Positions 34,360 through 46,115 of a stretch of DNA of 64,000 bases are shown here, one piece after another. This stretch comes from Timema cristinae. Its lineage: Eukaryota > Arthropoda > Insecta > Phasmatodea > Timematidae. The notes below the pieces were generated by a model. The model did not search any database, was not told the DNA's origin, and saw only the letters and a program-made list of their open reading frames with translations. Both the position numbers and the translations under genes were made by a program. The stretch spans positions 8,054,287-8,118,286 of the forward strand of contig JBCFYV010000012.1 in assembly GCA_039000515.1 (NCBI GenBank). Reading direction: 5' to 3'. Each line of letters starts with the position of its first letter. Position 1 is the first letter of the stretch.

Positions 34360-35300
34360 CAAAAGATTTGTGATTTTTACTTTCTCACTATCTTTGAGTT
34401 AGAGAAAGTATTGTGATCGTCAAAAAAATCGAACTCAAGATTTTGATGAATCTTGACTTCATGACCCCAGAATCCAAAAAAGTGGTGTTTGACTTTCCCT
34501 CTGTCCTGCTGTCGGGCTGTACCTCCAACTAGAGCCGTATAAACTTGGTATCTAAGGTTTTCATAGGGTTGTCCCGAGGGGTTTTTGAATTGGATATCTA
34601 ACCCTAAAATTAAGGGTAGTTTACTGAAGGGCAAAAAGAGAAAGTCAATTTTCTCAAAATCGGCTCTAACAATTTTGATTAAATTTCATTTCTAAACATT
34701 TATAAATATTACAAACAAAATGGCTTCTTTCAATATTTTGGCAAAATGACTTTAATGGCTCCGGTCTGATGCGTAAATTATCTTTTTTTTATATAATCTC
34801 CCAAACTATTTGAGATATGAAATTACTTATCATTAGAATCATGTAGATCTCTTTATAATATAAATAATTTATAAGAAGCATATTTTTATAAAACCAATAA
34901 CTTTAAAACTATACGTAAATATATATATTTTTTAACTTTTCAAACACACAAGGTAAAAGTATTGCGACCGCAAAAGAAAATTTAACCTGAAATGTTGATG
35001 AATGTCGATGTCTCAAGACCCCCCTAAACCCTAAAAAGTGGTATTTGCAATGACGTCTGTTTGTGTGTGTTTAAACTTAAAATTAAGAGTAATTTAAGAA
35101 AGGGTGAAAAGAGAAAAAAAATGATTTTCTCAAAATTGACTAACGATTTTGATTAAAATTCGTATCTAGGTGTTGATTAAGATTATATTTAAAATGGTTA
35201 TTTTGATTTTGCCATGAAAATGAATTTTAGGGTACTTTACAGAAGTAGAAACTTCTGTATCACCACAACTATTTGAGATACTAAATAACTTATCATTGCA
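34360..35300. repeat. Two tandem-like copies of an unclassified interspersed repeat
   Basis: 34360-34900 and 34945-35300 share, in order, 'gtattgngaccg', 'gttgatgaat', 'aaaaagtggtntttg', 'aaattaagngtantttan', 'tttctcaaaat' and 'caattttgattaaa'. A more decayed relative lies at 45480-45760. The copies are about 580 bp apart and in the same orientation. Confidence 0.65.
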
Positions 35301-37796
35301 AAATTGTAGTACTATTAAAAATAAAAAACTTTTGTATGAAATATATGTTTCATAAATCCAACTGTTTCTGAGAGATTGGCAAATATACTAATTACAATTT
35401 CGTTAGTACTTAAGTTTTAACACAATAATTCTCCAATGCCGTAGAGTAATTAAATATAGACTCTAAAAGTTTGTTGTTTTTCCCTTAAACCTCTTAGGAG
35501 AAATTGTTTGTACAACAATGAACTATTTACATTTTAGACTCAGTAGTCAATATTTACATTTTTTATTGGTCTAAATTTATAAATGAGGAATTTAATAGCC
35601 ATGCATGGCATGAAGATGTACAATACCCAATAAAATGTTGAAAATTTTAACCAGTAGTTGAAATTTTAATACGAAGTGTTGATCCTTGTGGACCCAACAT
35701 TGATCTTTTTTATTGGTCCAAACATACAAATGAGAACATTGATTGTTTAAAAAAAAAATTATAAAATTTAAAACTAGTACTAAAAAAAGTTTTACTTAAG
35801 TATGGTGCCATTTATGCTTGGGTTTGTTAGGGTATATTACTTCGTTTCACATATATTATGAGTTTTGAGTAAATATCTCCATTTATTTTAGTTTAGTTAA
35901 TTATTGAGTATCAAATTAATCTTCTGATGACTACAAAGCCTTAAAATTTTTGTAAAAAATATTCCTTACCTTGCCAGTCACCCCAGCATCGGCAGAATGG
36001 GGATTTTCCAAGCTAGCTCTTATAAAAAACAAGGCTGCAAACAGTAATGAAAGTCAGGAATAGAATATCTTCTTCTCACTAACGTGGAAATACAGATTTA
36101 GTAGCAATATTTGCAACTAAATGTGACTGCTGTATATACCTTGGCTAACATAGTGAAATTTTATCATCATAAGAACATATTTATTGACTGTTCTATAGAA
36201 AATAAATTGGTGTGTGAAATTAAAAAAAAAAAGTTTTGCTAATAATATAAGGATATACACATTTACCTTTTAATAATCAGTGATTTTTTGTTACAGTTAA
36301 GCCAACTTTAAGTTGGGCCTATTTATATATTAGGCTATTATGTTAAATTCTTAAAATGTTAATGACACATTTATAAATTGTAAAGATGTAAATTTTTGAA
36401 TCAACAAATACCATTAAAAATCCCCCCAAAAAAGTCTTTTCTGTGATATAATGGTAAAAAAAAAATTGAGTCCAACATTTGGAACCCCTTTTGAGCCCCC
36501 AACCCCAACACTTCACATTCATGCATATACCATCGTTTACAATCAAAGTTGGTGGTCAAAAGTGGGATTCCTGTATAAGTCGGGGGTTATATAAATTATA
36601 TTTTTAAAAGTATCTTGGCAAATAATACTCTTATGACAAAACAAATAAATGGGCATATACAAGGCACACATTTTCTTAGGGTCCACGAAAACTTAAATAC
36701 ATTTGTTGGCTGTAAAGTTGAAATCATATCTAACTTCTATTTTATTTTTAAAACATACCTAAACAATCTTTTGTATGGATATTAAATGCTATTTTGCAGA
36801 TAGGACAGTAAAATAACTCATGACAAGCATTTAAAACTAAAAATAACCTATTGTATTAATGGTATGCCTAGCATATCCAATATATCATGACTAGGAGGAG
36901 AAAAGTTTTTACCAAACTCTGTCCTATTTCTAAATAACTTATATTTTATTGTTTATAGTTTTTCTGAAATAAGTTATTGTTTAGTATTTTTAAACCTTTT
37001 TTTGTTTACACTTAAGCCTAGGCCTATATCTCAAGTAACCTTCCAATTGTCATTAAAACAATTAATTAAAATTCTACTTCCTAGTTATTCTAGTGGGTTT
37101 TGAAACCAATAACTTAACTCAGTAAGGATGTGTTAATTTAATTAAAACACCTTCTTAAGCAATAATTGGCTGTTTATTTTAAATGCTAGTATACAAAAAT
37201 CAATTCAGATCTTTGTAAAGACAAACTTCACATATAATCTAGCTAAAATTTATTTACAGCTTAGGCATTGAAGAAAGATACATTAACAAAAATACAATAT
37301 TAATATTCCTATGAAAATACATAAAAAAATACAAACTGAGTGTCTTGAATTTGTCTCAAAAAATGCTATTTTTTAATCACATTTCAAATTATGTTAACCT
37401 GAAGCAAATAAGCACCGCCATTTCTAAATTATTTTAGAATGTCTTCATTTAATATTAATAAAATGATTTGTTTGTGAGTGTCACGATAGTTGCGCAATAT
37501 TTAACTCAACGCAGAGGTCTGAAATTAAAGAATTAGCAGCCTCTCTGCACTAACATGTGCACCAGGAATCTGGAATTTTAATATTTGCATTTGATTTTCT
37601 TAAACCAATTAAAAACTGGGTCGTAAGAAATAAAATGAAGATTTTTTTGGTTTGTTCAAAGAAAATAAAAGCATTGCCAGGGGTAACCACACAATTTCAT
37701 TGCATAGCTACCCAAAGCAACGCCTGGTACTTATGCTAGTCCTTAATAAATATGCTGCATTGCTTAGGCTCAAAACCACTAGTTTTGCCTTTACTT
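35301..37796. other. AT-rich intronic stretch
   Basis: No exon, RNA or clear repeat is recognised. Confidence 0.45.
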
Positions 37797-38066
37797 TAAT
37801 AATATTAGCACCGTGTCTTACTACCCGCTCGGGTTATACGCTTTAAGTACTAATTACTCTAATGGATTAGGAATTTGGAAGGTTTAATTATAGGAAGTGA
37901 ACCCGCATTTGCATGGAGGGAGAGTGGAAAACCATTTAGGAAAAACCACCCCCAGTTCACCCGACCGAGATTCGAACCTCGATCTCCCCGTCCTCAGCAG
38001 TCGAGCAGCTCAACACGACAAGCACGTTAGCCAACTACGCCACCGAGGCGGGTTTTGCCTTTACTT
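37782..38066 (-). mobile_element. SINE family A, intact copy with 15-bp target-site duplication
   Basis: The direct repeat GTTTTGCCTTTACTT (37782-37796 and 38052-38066) flanks a reverse-oriented body that matches the copy at 8668 almost throughout, including the A- and B-box complements. It is a recent insertion, about 250 bases upstream of exon 3. Confidence 0.93.
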
Positions 38067-38318
38067 AAATTATAGTGTGGCAGAATATAGGTTTGCAACT
38101 GGAAGAGATTTATAACAAATAATGGTTTTATGCAATAGTCCTTACTTGATTAAGTTTATAATTTTTCAGCCTCGGAGATTAATTTATCTTGTTGAAAATT
38201 AAGCTACTGTGTTTAGACTAGCATATTATACAAACATGTGTTTAGTAAATGTCCTAAACCAAATTAAGTGTTAGTTGTGCTCATAGTAAATTTCAAATAT
38301 CTTTATGAAATGTTTCAG

Positions 38319-38446
38319 AATGGTAAAGATGTATACAACGGAGATGGGGCCATCAACTCGGATAATTCCTTGGTGGAGGACCTAATTGCCAATATTCTGG
38401 ATGAGGACGTTTACAATGCTACCAGTAGACCTCTCATCCAATCAGG
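38319..38446 (+). CDS. Host gene coding exon 3
   Basis: The exon follows GAAATGTTTCAG and ends TCAGG|GTAAGT. It is 128 bases, entering in phase 0 and leaving in phase 2. The product includes NSLVEDLIANILDEDVYNAT, an acidic helix-like block. 'LIANILDE' resembles the 'LVSNILEE' block that I recall from vertebrate MEIOC, positioned soon after a PWS motif in both. The two leftover bases GG are completed by A from the next exon (Gly). Confidence 0.88.
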
Positions 38447-38679
38447 GTAAGTTATTAAAAATAGTTTTAACATACTTCATAAAAGGCCAATGTTCAATTT
38501 CTTGTTGGCTTTTTTGCATTGGATTTTCCCATTATTTTTCTCTGCATGTATAGTTAAGCCTACATTATTATTTTATTTTGAAGCTCACAATTTTAAAACT
38601 GGCACATATTGCCACAATGGCAGGGGAAAATATTACAATTGTATTAACATTCTTTTAATTAATGATGTAAAGATAATGT

Positions 38680-38861
38680 GAATATAGTTCGTCAAAACTT
38701 TCATCACCTCTACTGAAGGGTTGAATATAGTCGTCAAACTTTCATCACCTCTACTGGAAGGGGTTTGAATATAGTTCGTCAAACTTTCATCACATCTTCT
38801 GAAGGGTTGATAAGTTCGTCAAAACTCTATCACATCTTCTATCTTCTGGAAGGGGTTTGAG
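38680..38861. repeat. ~43-bp tandem repeat, four units
   Basis: Units start at 38680, 38723, 38767 and 38809. Each carries 'gaatatagttcgtcaaa', 'ctttcatcac' and 'tctactgaaggg' variants. Confidence 0.9.
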
Positions 38862-39308
38862 CTGAGTGAGTCGAAACCTCCATCATAGCTTGAGGTAGGG
38901 GTTGGTTGGACTCTACGATAAGACATTGATTGACAGGCCTATGCTAAAATCTGCATGCTTAATTTTTTAGTTCTTTTATATTCCATGCACAGACCTACCA
39001 TTTAATGCTTGCAGCTAAATTTCCAAATATTCCTAAGTTTTTTTTTAGTTTTTTCTGTAACTTCCTGTGTTTTCCCAGTTTTTTCCATACACAAAAAATA
39101 TCCTGTTTTTTCTAGATTTCCCAGACATGTGGAAACCCTGAACACGCTACACACCAATTAGAAATGGGTTTAAAACACTCCCGAAAAACTGGGAAAATAC
39201 AGGGAATTGCTATGTCCGAAAAAAAAAAGAAAGAAAAATACAGGCACTTACACATATGAACTTAAAAATTACTATACTGAAATATTTGTGAATTTGGGCC
39301 ATAAAGTT

Positions 39309-40281
39309 GGATTCACACTGAAAGGGCTGTGCACCAACCGTGTGCTGGCTGTGTTGTGTCGCTACTGTTCACACTGATAGACTTTGCCCGGGCTGTGTTG
39401 TGTCGCTACTGTTCACACTGATAGGACTTTGCCCCGGCTGTGTTGTGTCGCTACTGTTCACACTGATAGGACTTGCCCCGGCTGTGTTGTGTCGCTACTG
39501 TTCACACTGATAGGACTTTGCCCGCTGTGTTGTGTTGCTACTGTTCACACTGATAGGACTTTGCCCGGCTGTGTTGTGTCGCTACTGTTCACACTGATAG
39601 GACTTTGTCCCGGCTGTGTAGTGTCGCTACTGTTCACACTGATAGGACTTTGCCCCGGCTGTGTTGTGTCGCTACTGTTCACACTGATAGGACTTTGCCC
39701 CGGCTTGTCTTGTTGTCACTACTGTTCACACTGATAGGACTTTGCCCCGGCTTTGTCTTGTTGTCACCATGCTCTGACTGTTTTGGTCATCGTAGCTACT
39801 CTTGACATTGAGTTTTTCTGCTATTCCCCTCCAAATAACTTCTTTAATGAGATTATTATTGTATTCTTTATGTTGCAAATTTTATAATTGTCCCAATATT
39901 ATTAAGTTTCCTTTGGCCATAGTTACTGCACACATAGTTGTGTTGGAATGTTCTCCCGGAGTTGTCAGATTGTAGATAAGACCCTTCGTGAAAGTTTGCA
40001 GTTGCCGGAAGAAGCCAGGCTAAGAGAAATGACACATGGTCGACCATAGGGCACCCAGACTTCAATTCACACTGACAGGACTGTGGGCTTATCATGTTGG
40101 ACCTTCTAGACCGTGATCTTGGGAGAACACTTTTGAAGCAATCATAGACAATACAGTTGCAGCACAGCCCTCTCAATGTGAATAAAACAACGATCTTTCA
40201 AGGTTACTCATATGAAAATGACCTGTTTGAGATTGTCTGCAGCACGACACAGCCGGTGCATAGCCCTGCCAGTGTGAATCC
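39309..40281. mobile_element. Non-autonomous TIR element
   Basis: The left end reads GGATTCACACTGAAAGGGCT, and the right end read in reverse gives GGATTCACACTGGCAGGGCT. Homology continues over about 45 bases apart from an 11-base insertion on the left. No target-site duplication is evident and no transposase is encoded. The superfamily is unknown. Confidence 0.7.
39349..39768. repeat. 45-bp minisatellite inside a TIR element
   Basis: Nine consecutive units of about 45 bases each contain 'ctgttcacactgatagga' and 'ctttgccccggctgtgttg'. The unit looks like the left terminal repeat of the host element (ATTCACACTGAAAGGGCTGT), so the array seems to have grown from the terminus. Open frames across it are artefacts of a unit length divisible by three. 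Confidence 0.95.
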
Positions 40282-41081
40282 GTCTTTAGACTTCAAGCTT
40301 TAAATTGTAGGCCCTTGCATTAAAGAAAAAGCATACTGTAATTAATAGCATGTTGTTTTTAAATACACTTCTCATCTCCCCTCCTTTTTTACTTTATACA
40401 GTAGGTCACGTAGTAACTGTCGAATTTTCCCTATCAATGGCATGACACCACATTAGTTCATTTTCTGAAAATATAAAATTTAATTCTTCTATAATACTCT
40501 CCAAAGAGGCTTAAAAAAATGGAAACTTCATCTGGGGAAAAAAAAAAAAAAGAAGTTTGTATGAAATAAATAGTGACAACCCTGAGAAAACATGTTATTA
40601 AATAAACACTTAACATGTGCACAGATTAAGTTGTTAACGGTAGGTAATAGTGTCCACTGTGCAATTCTATACAAGAGTCTCTCCAGCTGTTGTGACATCA
40701 CTACAATGGAGGGGATCTAGTTCCAGCTTGGAGTATATAGTAAGCTCTGGATTGGTCGGTAGAGAGGAAGCCAAAATTACATTGAACCATAGAGGAAGAC
40801 TGGAAGTAGGCTCTCTTCTAGCCATACATAGCAAGACAACCATGCCTTCATTTAATAAGGGACTCTCTGCTCACCCTACCTGGGATTCAAGCTCACTATT
40901 GTATCATGCTTTGAGTACTGTCTAAGTAAGTGGTGAGAATGTGTAAACTATCTGCAGGACACAATATAGTAGGATTTTGGTAGGAAGAATCTTTTAAAAA
41001 TACATTGATAACATTGATGGTTCAGATCACACAGTTTTACATATAATATTAGCATTGTTTTACTAAGTTTTATAACTTTCA

Positions 41082-41125
41082 AAGCGTATAACCCGAATGG
41101 GTAGTAAGACGCGGTGCTAAATAAT
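41082..41125 (+). mobile_element. Isolated SINE tail (families A and B)
   Basis: 'gcgtataacccgaatgggta' followed by 'gtaagacgcggtgctaa' and an AT-rich end. No body is present, as expected for extreme 5' truncation or for the tail of the partner LINE itself. Confidence 0.7.
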
Positions 41126-41589
41126 ATAACTTTCAAAAACTTCCTTCCTCTCAAAATCAAACTGTACTCTGAGGCAAAAAGAAGGCATGTCTTTGCTTGT
41201 CCTAGAAAACAACACTTTTTGGGAAGATTTTATTTGTTCTAAAATTAAGTTTTTCTCAATTATTGTGATTTACATTACTCAAACGGAGCAGTCTAAACAA
41301 TATCATAACTATTGAAATGTTAAATAAAATGTAATATTTACCTTTACCATGCTTGTTTTGTCGAAATATTGTTATTTAGACACTTTAATCACTAAGGCTA
41401 TTTTGTTATTTTAATCATTTGAATCTTCTTTTGATTAAAAGTCTATATTTGCCATCTGTTTAGTAATAGACAACCACTTTGTCACCATCACTGCTACCCA
41501 TCATTCTATCTTTCAGGAAGCAGAACAATTTGTTCATAATACTTTCACTAACATATTACTCACATCAATGCAGTCAAATGTTCAGCTCA

Positions 41590-41800
41590 TTCTGATTTGC
41601 CTATGATGGGGAGATCAAACTCAAATTTCTCCCTATAGTACTGATAGAGAGTTTTCATAATTAATTTTTCACTCTTCCATGCAAATGTGAGAATATTTCC
41701 TATACATTCTACTTTCTTTATCCTCACTCCAAAATTATAATTAATATAATATTATGTGTATATAACTTGAACAGGTAGTGAGACACAATGGAACAAAACA
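41590..41800 (+). mobile_element. SINE family A, diverged copy
   Basis: 'gatggggagatcaaactcaa', 'catgcaaatgtgagaatatt' and 'tataacttgaacaggtag' follow the family A order. Confidence 0.65.
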
Positions 41801-42600
41801 ATCTCTGTCACTCCACTCTTGCCCCTGTTAAGAGAGAAAGGAGGATCAGGAAATAATGTTAATTTTCATATAAGACTTTGCATATGAAAGAATAGAACAG
41901 ATGTGTTTTTTTAAATTTTGAAACTCTAGGAAAACTAGGAAATTTTAAAACCTGCAAAGTATATCAACCTTTTATCTAAATTTGGCCCTGTTGATAGTCC
42001 CACACCCTAGGTTATAATCAACACTTAACATATACCTTGAAATAAACTTCTCAGCATACACTTACCTTTAATACAAAATGGCTCCGGCATCTTTCCTTTG
42101 AGTCATAAAAAAGCTTTGCAATCATGTTATCCAAAGAACCTACATTAACAAAACGGGACGGTGTGAGTGGACCGTACTTTGGGCTGGGTAGATGAGGGGA
42201 TTTATTAAGAATAAATTCACCCACATAAGTTTACCAAGGATAGTAAACAACATTGATGTGCAAAACCATTCCCAAATGCACATGCACTAGGGTTTAAACT
42301 TAATACCAAACGTAATATTTGACTAACATCTTAGACTGCACAGTTATCACTTGTGGATATGTCCAGTTAAGTTACTTAAAATCTTTAAATTTAGTGGTTG
42401 CCTCAACAAAAGACACTCCTTGCCCTTCATGGTATTATTAGCACCCTCCATCTCACAAAGGCATGAATTGTCACTGACATTAAGATGGAACAATTAATTT
42501 TGAGCTTGGTTAAATAGAAGAAAGATTGAACATAAAAAAAAATTGCTTTGGTTCTTTAGCAGTTCTTTGAATTTAAAGAGATATTAAACCTACTCATATG
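41801..42600. other. Intronic stretch
   Basis: Nothing recognisable is seen. Confidence 0.45.
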
Positions 42601-42605
42601 GTTTC

Positions 42606-43083
42606 ACTAGATAGCTGTTGCCCGCGGCTTTGCTCGCGTGAAAGTTGATTATATACAAATACGAAAATATACATATGTATTTACAGATTAATTTAAAATA
42701 TTACATTACGTTGATGACCATAACTTGACCTCAGATCAAAAATAATGCAAGTCGATACAAACTTTCACCCCCTTTTTCATCCCTTATTAAATAAAATTTC
42801 CAAAATTCCTGAAACACGTATTTATTTGTTTTACGTCAATAACCGAAATACAAAATTTTGTTTATGTAACTTTCAAAATGACGGACTTTCATACATATTA
42901 TCATCCCCTATTTTGACCCCTTTGGGGTGGAATTTTCTAAAATCCTTTCTTAGTGGGTGCCTACATAACAAAATTAATATACAGTCCGAATTTCATGCTT
43001 GTAGCCTTGATAGTTTGCGCTCGGCGATGATGAATCAGTCAGTCAGTCAGTCAGTCAGGACATGTTATTTTATAAGTATAGAT
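42606..43083 (+). mobile_element. Interspersed repeat with (CAGT)n and TATAAGTATAGAT end
   Basis: It starts 'cccgcggctttgctcgcgtg' and ends with six or so CAGT units, 'ggacatgttatttt' and 'ataagtatagat'. I recall this start and end combination from common non-LTR-associated repeats in arthropod genomes. The 122-codon frame at 42745-43113 lies wholly inside and is not a host gene. Confidence 0.6.
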
Positions 43084-43249
43084 TACATGGCAAAACACTT
43101 TAGCTTATTTTAATGCTGCAATTGAAAATTTTCGCTAAAATGTAGCACTATTTTTAAAATATTTAGGTCTCCATGTAAATAAATGTATTTAATAATTTAT
43201 ATTATTGGTTTTTGTTTATTTGTGATAAATTATAAATTATTTTTTCTAG

Positions 43250-43442
43250 AATGTTGCCAGAGCATGAGATTGACTCATTCTCTCTCTACAACGGAAATAA
43301 TATCTTGGGTCCTCATTGGAACAGGCAGTTCCACAACATGACCAATGGAGATAACAATGGGGATACCACAGACCTGTCTGCGTTGGAGGGTGTAAAGATT
43401 CCAGACTTGTTGCTCTCTCAGGCCTCGCTGTCTAAAGACTAT
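43250..43442 (+). CDS. Host gene coding exon 4
   Basis: The exon follows the acceptor TTTTTTCTAG and ends at GACTAT|GTGAGT. It is 193 bases, and the first base completes the Gly codon from exon 3. It gives 64 further codons beginning MLPEHEIDSFSLYNGNN and including DLLLSQASLSKDY, leaving in phase 0. It is rich in Asn, Asp and Ser and probably disordered. No known domain is seen. A long hairpin-forming inverted repeat starts 98 bases past the donor. Confidence 0.9.
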
Positions 43443-43540
43443 GTGAGTATAGTCACCTTTCTGAAAATAGGATTCAAAATGTTAAAACTCTGAGTAGCCC
43501 ATGTTTAATAGACAGGGTTATCAATATTTAAGGATAATAA

Positions 43541-43952
43541 GTTGAATAAAGGCCTGATGTGTTCAACATTTTCCTTGTCTAATGATGGAATGCTATCTAC
43601 AAAGGTATTATTCCAATTGTATCGTTAAAGCTAATTAGAGTGTTTAGTAAGAGCATTAATTTCTCTGATCGCCTGAGCTACACCACAATTCAGAACCACC
43701 CCATTTTCACTCATTTTGAAAACAAAGCAGTTAACTAACTACAAAGATAATAAGTTAGTTAACTGCTCTGTTTTCAAAATGAGTGAAAATGGGGTGGTTC
43801 TGAATTGTTGTGTAGCTCAGGCGATCAGAGAAATTATTGTTCTTACTTAACACTCTAATTAGCTTTAACAATACAATTGGAATAATACCTTTGTAGATAG
43901 CATTCCATCATTAAACAAGGAAAATGTTGAACACATCAGGCCTTTATTCAAC
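43541..43952. repeat. Giant near-perfect inverted repeat (200-base arms, 12-base loop)
   Basis: The arms 43541-43740 and 43753-43952 are reverse complements without indels and with about eight mismatches (about 96 percent). The loop is 43741-43752 (ACAAAGATAATA). The arms start GTTGAATAAA and end TTTATTCAAC. TTAA occurs on both sides at unequal distances, so a clean target-site duplication is not established. It could be a fold-back MITE or a hairpin-RNA locus. It lies in intron 4, 98 bases after the exon 4 donor, so the pre-mRNA would carry a long double-stranded hairpin. Confidence 0.97.
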
Positions 43953-44303
43953 CAAGTTAAAGAAGTTCCTATATCACACAACATTATTGATACAGACCAC
44001 TAAACTATTTGAGGGGGGGAGGTTCTACCCTACGAATTATAGTACGGTTTAGTTGAAGAACAGTGCAATACTAATTTCTTATGAAAAAAAAAGTGTTGAC
44101 TGTGGAGGCATCAACACACAAAGTCTGTCTAAACATTTCATCTCTCTTAATGGGGAAAAATAATTCTAGGAGCAAGGAAATGTGTGGAAGATTGATAAAA
44201 TTACATACTTCTGGGTGAAATACTGCAAGATTTATGTGAAAGAAGGGTAAAACACTTAAGCATACTATTTGAAAAACTTGTTGGAAGACATTTGGTCACA
44301 GTA

Positions 44304-44738
44304 CAGGGTTGCCACACACTTGGAAAACCGGGAAAACTCGGGGACATATTTGTGCCTGGAAAAAAACTGGGAAAACACAAGACATTTTGATAAATCTAGT
44401 AAATATACTGGAATATTTGTTAATTTGGGACATTTAACTGAAACCTTAAAATTTTATGTCTTTGGATTAACGAAAAAGTGAATTTAAGAACTAAGCACAA
44501 TGATTCAAATATGTCTAATTACTTGTTAAACAAGGGTTGTGAAGCAACTGAAGATGTATTTCTCCATAAATCTTAAATCATTATGCTTTAAACTTAAGTT
44601 ACATGATTTCACACTTGGACATTTTGATGAAAAATTACATTTAATTAACTTTTTATTCAATATAAGTTGCCTGAAAAAATGTAAATTCCTTCTGGAAAAC
44701 ACAGGGAATATGGTAGTAAGAAAATAGTGCCAACCCTG
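44304..44738. mobile_element. TIR element with CAGGGTTGCCA ends
   Basis: CAGGGTTGCCA on the left and CAGGGTTGGCA from the right form 11-base inverted ends. Internal 'ggaaaaccgggaaaactcgg' and 'ggaaaacacagggaatatgg' lie near each end. The flanking 8-mers do not match. A fragment of the same type lies at 53755-53820, and another in reverse near 39010-39145. Confidence 0.6.
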
Positions 44739-44739
44739 C

Positions 44740-45985
44740 ACTAGGAACAAATTCAATAATAATGACGACTTCACGGTTTTTTTCAAACAAAAAAATACCC
44801 TATTAAGGGTTTACACTTACCATAAAAAGCAAATTAAACATCAAGAAACAGTAAGTTATTACTAACTTTTCAAAGAATAACTGAATTTGTATTAATTCTT
44901 CATTTATTTTTCATTATTTGTAAACCCTCGTAGGTATTTTCCTTTATTATCCATCCATTTTACTTTTGGTTTATTCATAAGTTTTATCACAAAGTACTAT
45001 TGTTAGCGGCACCAACATATCAAACAAATATATCTCCTTTGTTATCCCCTCTGCTGGTTCAAATAATTTTCCTAATTTTTTTTTTTTTTTAAGAGCTTTG
45101 GTTCATGTTGAGTTTATATAATCTGATGCTCTATGGCTCAAAATGTGTCTCTTGGTAGTTTTGTTTTTTGTTGATTTTTCATCAGTACATTCAACACAAG
45201 CACTAGTATATACCAAGTTGACATGGATGACAGATGTAGTTCAGAGAAAATTAATCCAACTCATCATAGATAAATGGTGAGGAAATATTCAATAATGAAA
45301 ACACATCTGTAAAATCACCACTCTTTCACTTGGTCAAGATTCAATCCCTGGGCCTTTTCATCACAGGTCACGAATTACAGTACAATGCCGTTGATTACTT
45401 GGTCGTTACTGCAGGTGGTGTATAGTTATAGTTTCATAATAAAATACAGTTTATTTAGCTGTTAAGCTTTATCATTTAAAGCAAGTATTGCAATTGTGAA
45501 TTTTTTTTACCTTTAGATTATAATGAATCTTGACGTTTTATGTGCCCTTAACTCTAAAACTGTAATTTTACAATTCTGTCTCGCCAAATGTCTCTTTTGT
45601 CCCCATGTCTGTACCTGAGGTTACAGCGGGAACGTTATAATAGATTTTGTTCAAACTTGATTTCTAGATGTTATATGATCATACCTCAAGGCCAATTATG
45701 ACTTTCATCCTAACCCTAAAATGAAAGGTCATTTATATAATAATAACTGAATTTTTTTAAAGTGGCTTCAAAGATGTATTCATTCAAATGGATATATGAA
45801 GAGTGGTTACTATAAATAACATTGTAACTTTTTTTTTCAAAGAAACTTTTGATCCAAGAGTAGTTTACCGACTTGGTTTTTGTAGATTGTCACAAACTAT
45901 AACAGAATATGAGTAATTTAAGTATGATTGTGTCATTTTGTGTGTGTACTCCATCTTTCTACTTATCTGAGCTATCCACATACTT
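44740..45985. other. Intronic stretch
   Basis: Apart from the relative of the 34360-35300 repeat at 45480-45760, no feature is recognised. A B-box-like 'agattcaatcc' at 45340 stands alone. Confidence 0.4.
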
Positions 45986-46115
45986 TAACTAATGGGTAGA
46001 GATGAAGAAGGCAGAATTTAGAGGAAATGTAACCTCATTTGCATGAAGAGAGATTTTTAAAAAAATTGGGAAAAAACCACACTTAAGGTGGAATTGAAGG
46101 AGATATGAAAAAGAA
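45985..46115 (-). mobile_element. SINE family A fragment
   Basis: In reverse orientation it has 'gaggaaatgtaacctcattt' and 'gggaaaaaaccacacttaag' in the family A order. Confidence 0.55.

Larger units (their letters stand above)
21394..38318 (+). other. Intron 2 of the host gene (about 16.9 kb)
   Basis: This long intron is filled with repeats: a GGGAAAA-type element fragment (22010-22690), SINE C (23136), AT-rich sequence with nothing recognisable at 23434-26470, SINE A copies, a complete hAT element (28035-29221), a TIR element (30430-30830), a mariner MITE (33490-33715), a (CA)n run and a family of repeats near 34360-35300. No further coding exon was recognised at 35300-37796, which is plain AT-rich sequence. 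Confidence 0.75.
38447..43249 (+). other. Intron 3 of the host gene (about 4.8 kb)
   Basis: It contains a ~43-bp tandem repeat, a reverse-oriented GGGAAAA-type fragment near 39010-39145, the TIR element with a minisatellite, SINE pieces and an arthropod-type interspersed repeat. The 91-codon frame at 40650-40925 has no recognised domain and no splice support. Confidence 0.75.

Noticed and set aside
39384..39805. Repetitive open frames of 116 and 66 codons
   Set aside because: The 45-bp minisatellite unit is divisible by three, so any stop-free frame repeats. There is no coding evidence.
42745..43113. 122-codon open frame
   Set aside because: It lies inside an interspersed repeat and ends in the (CAGT)n run.
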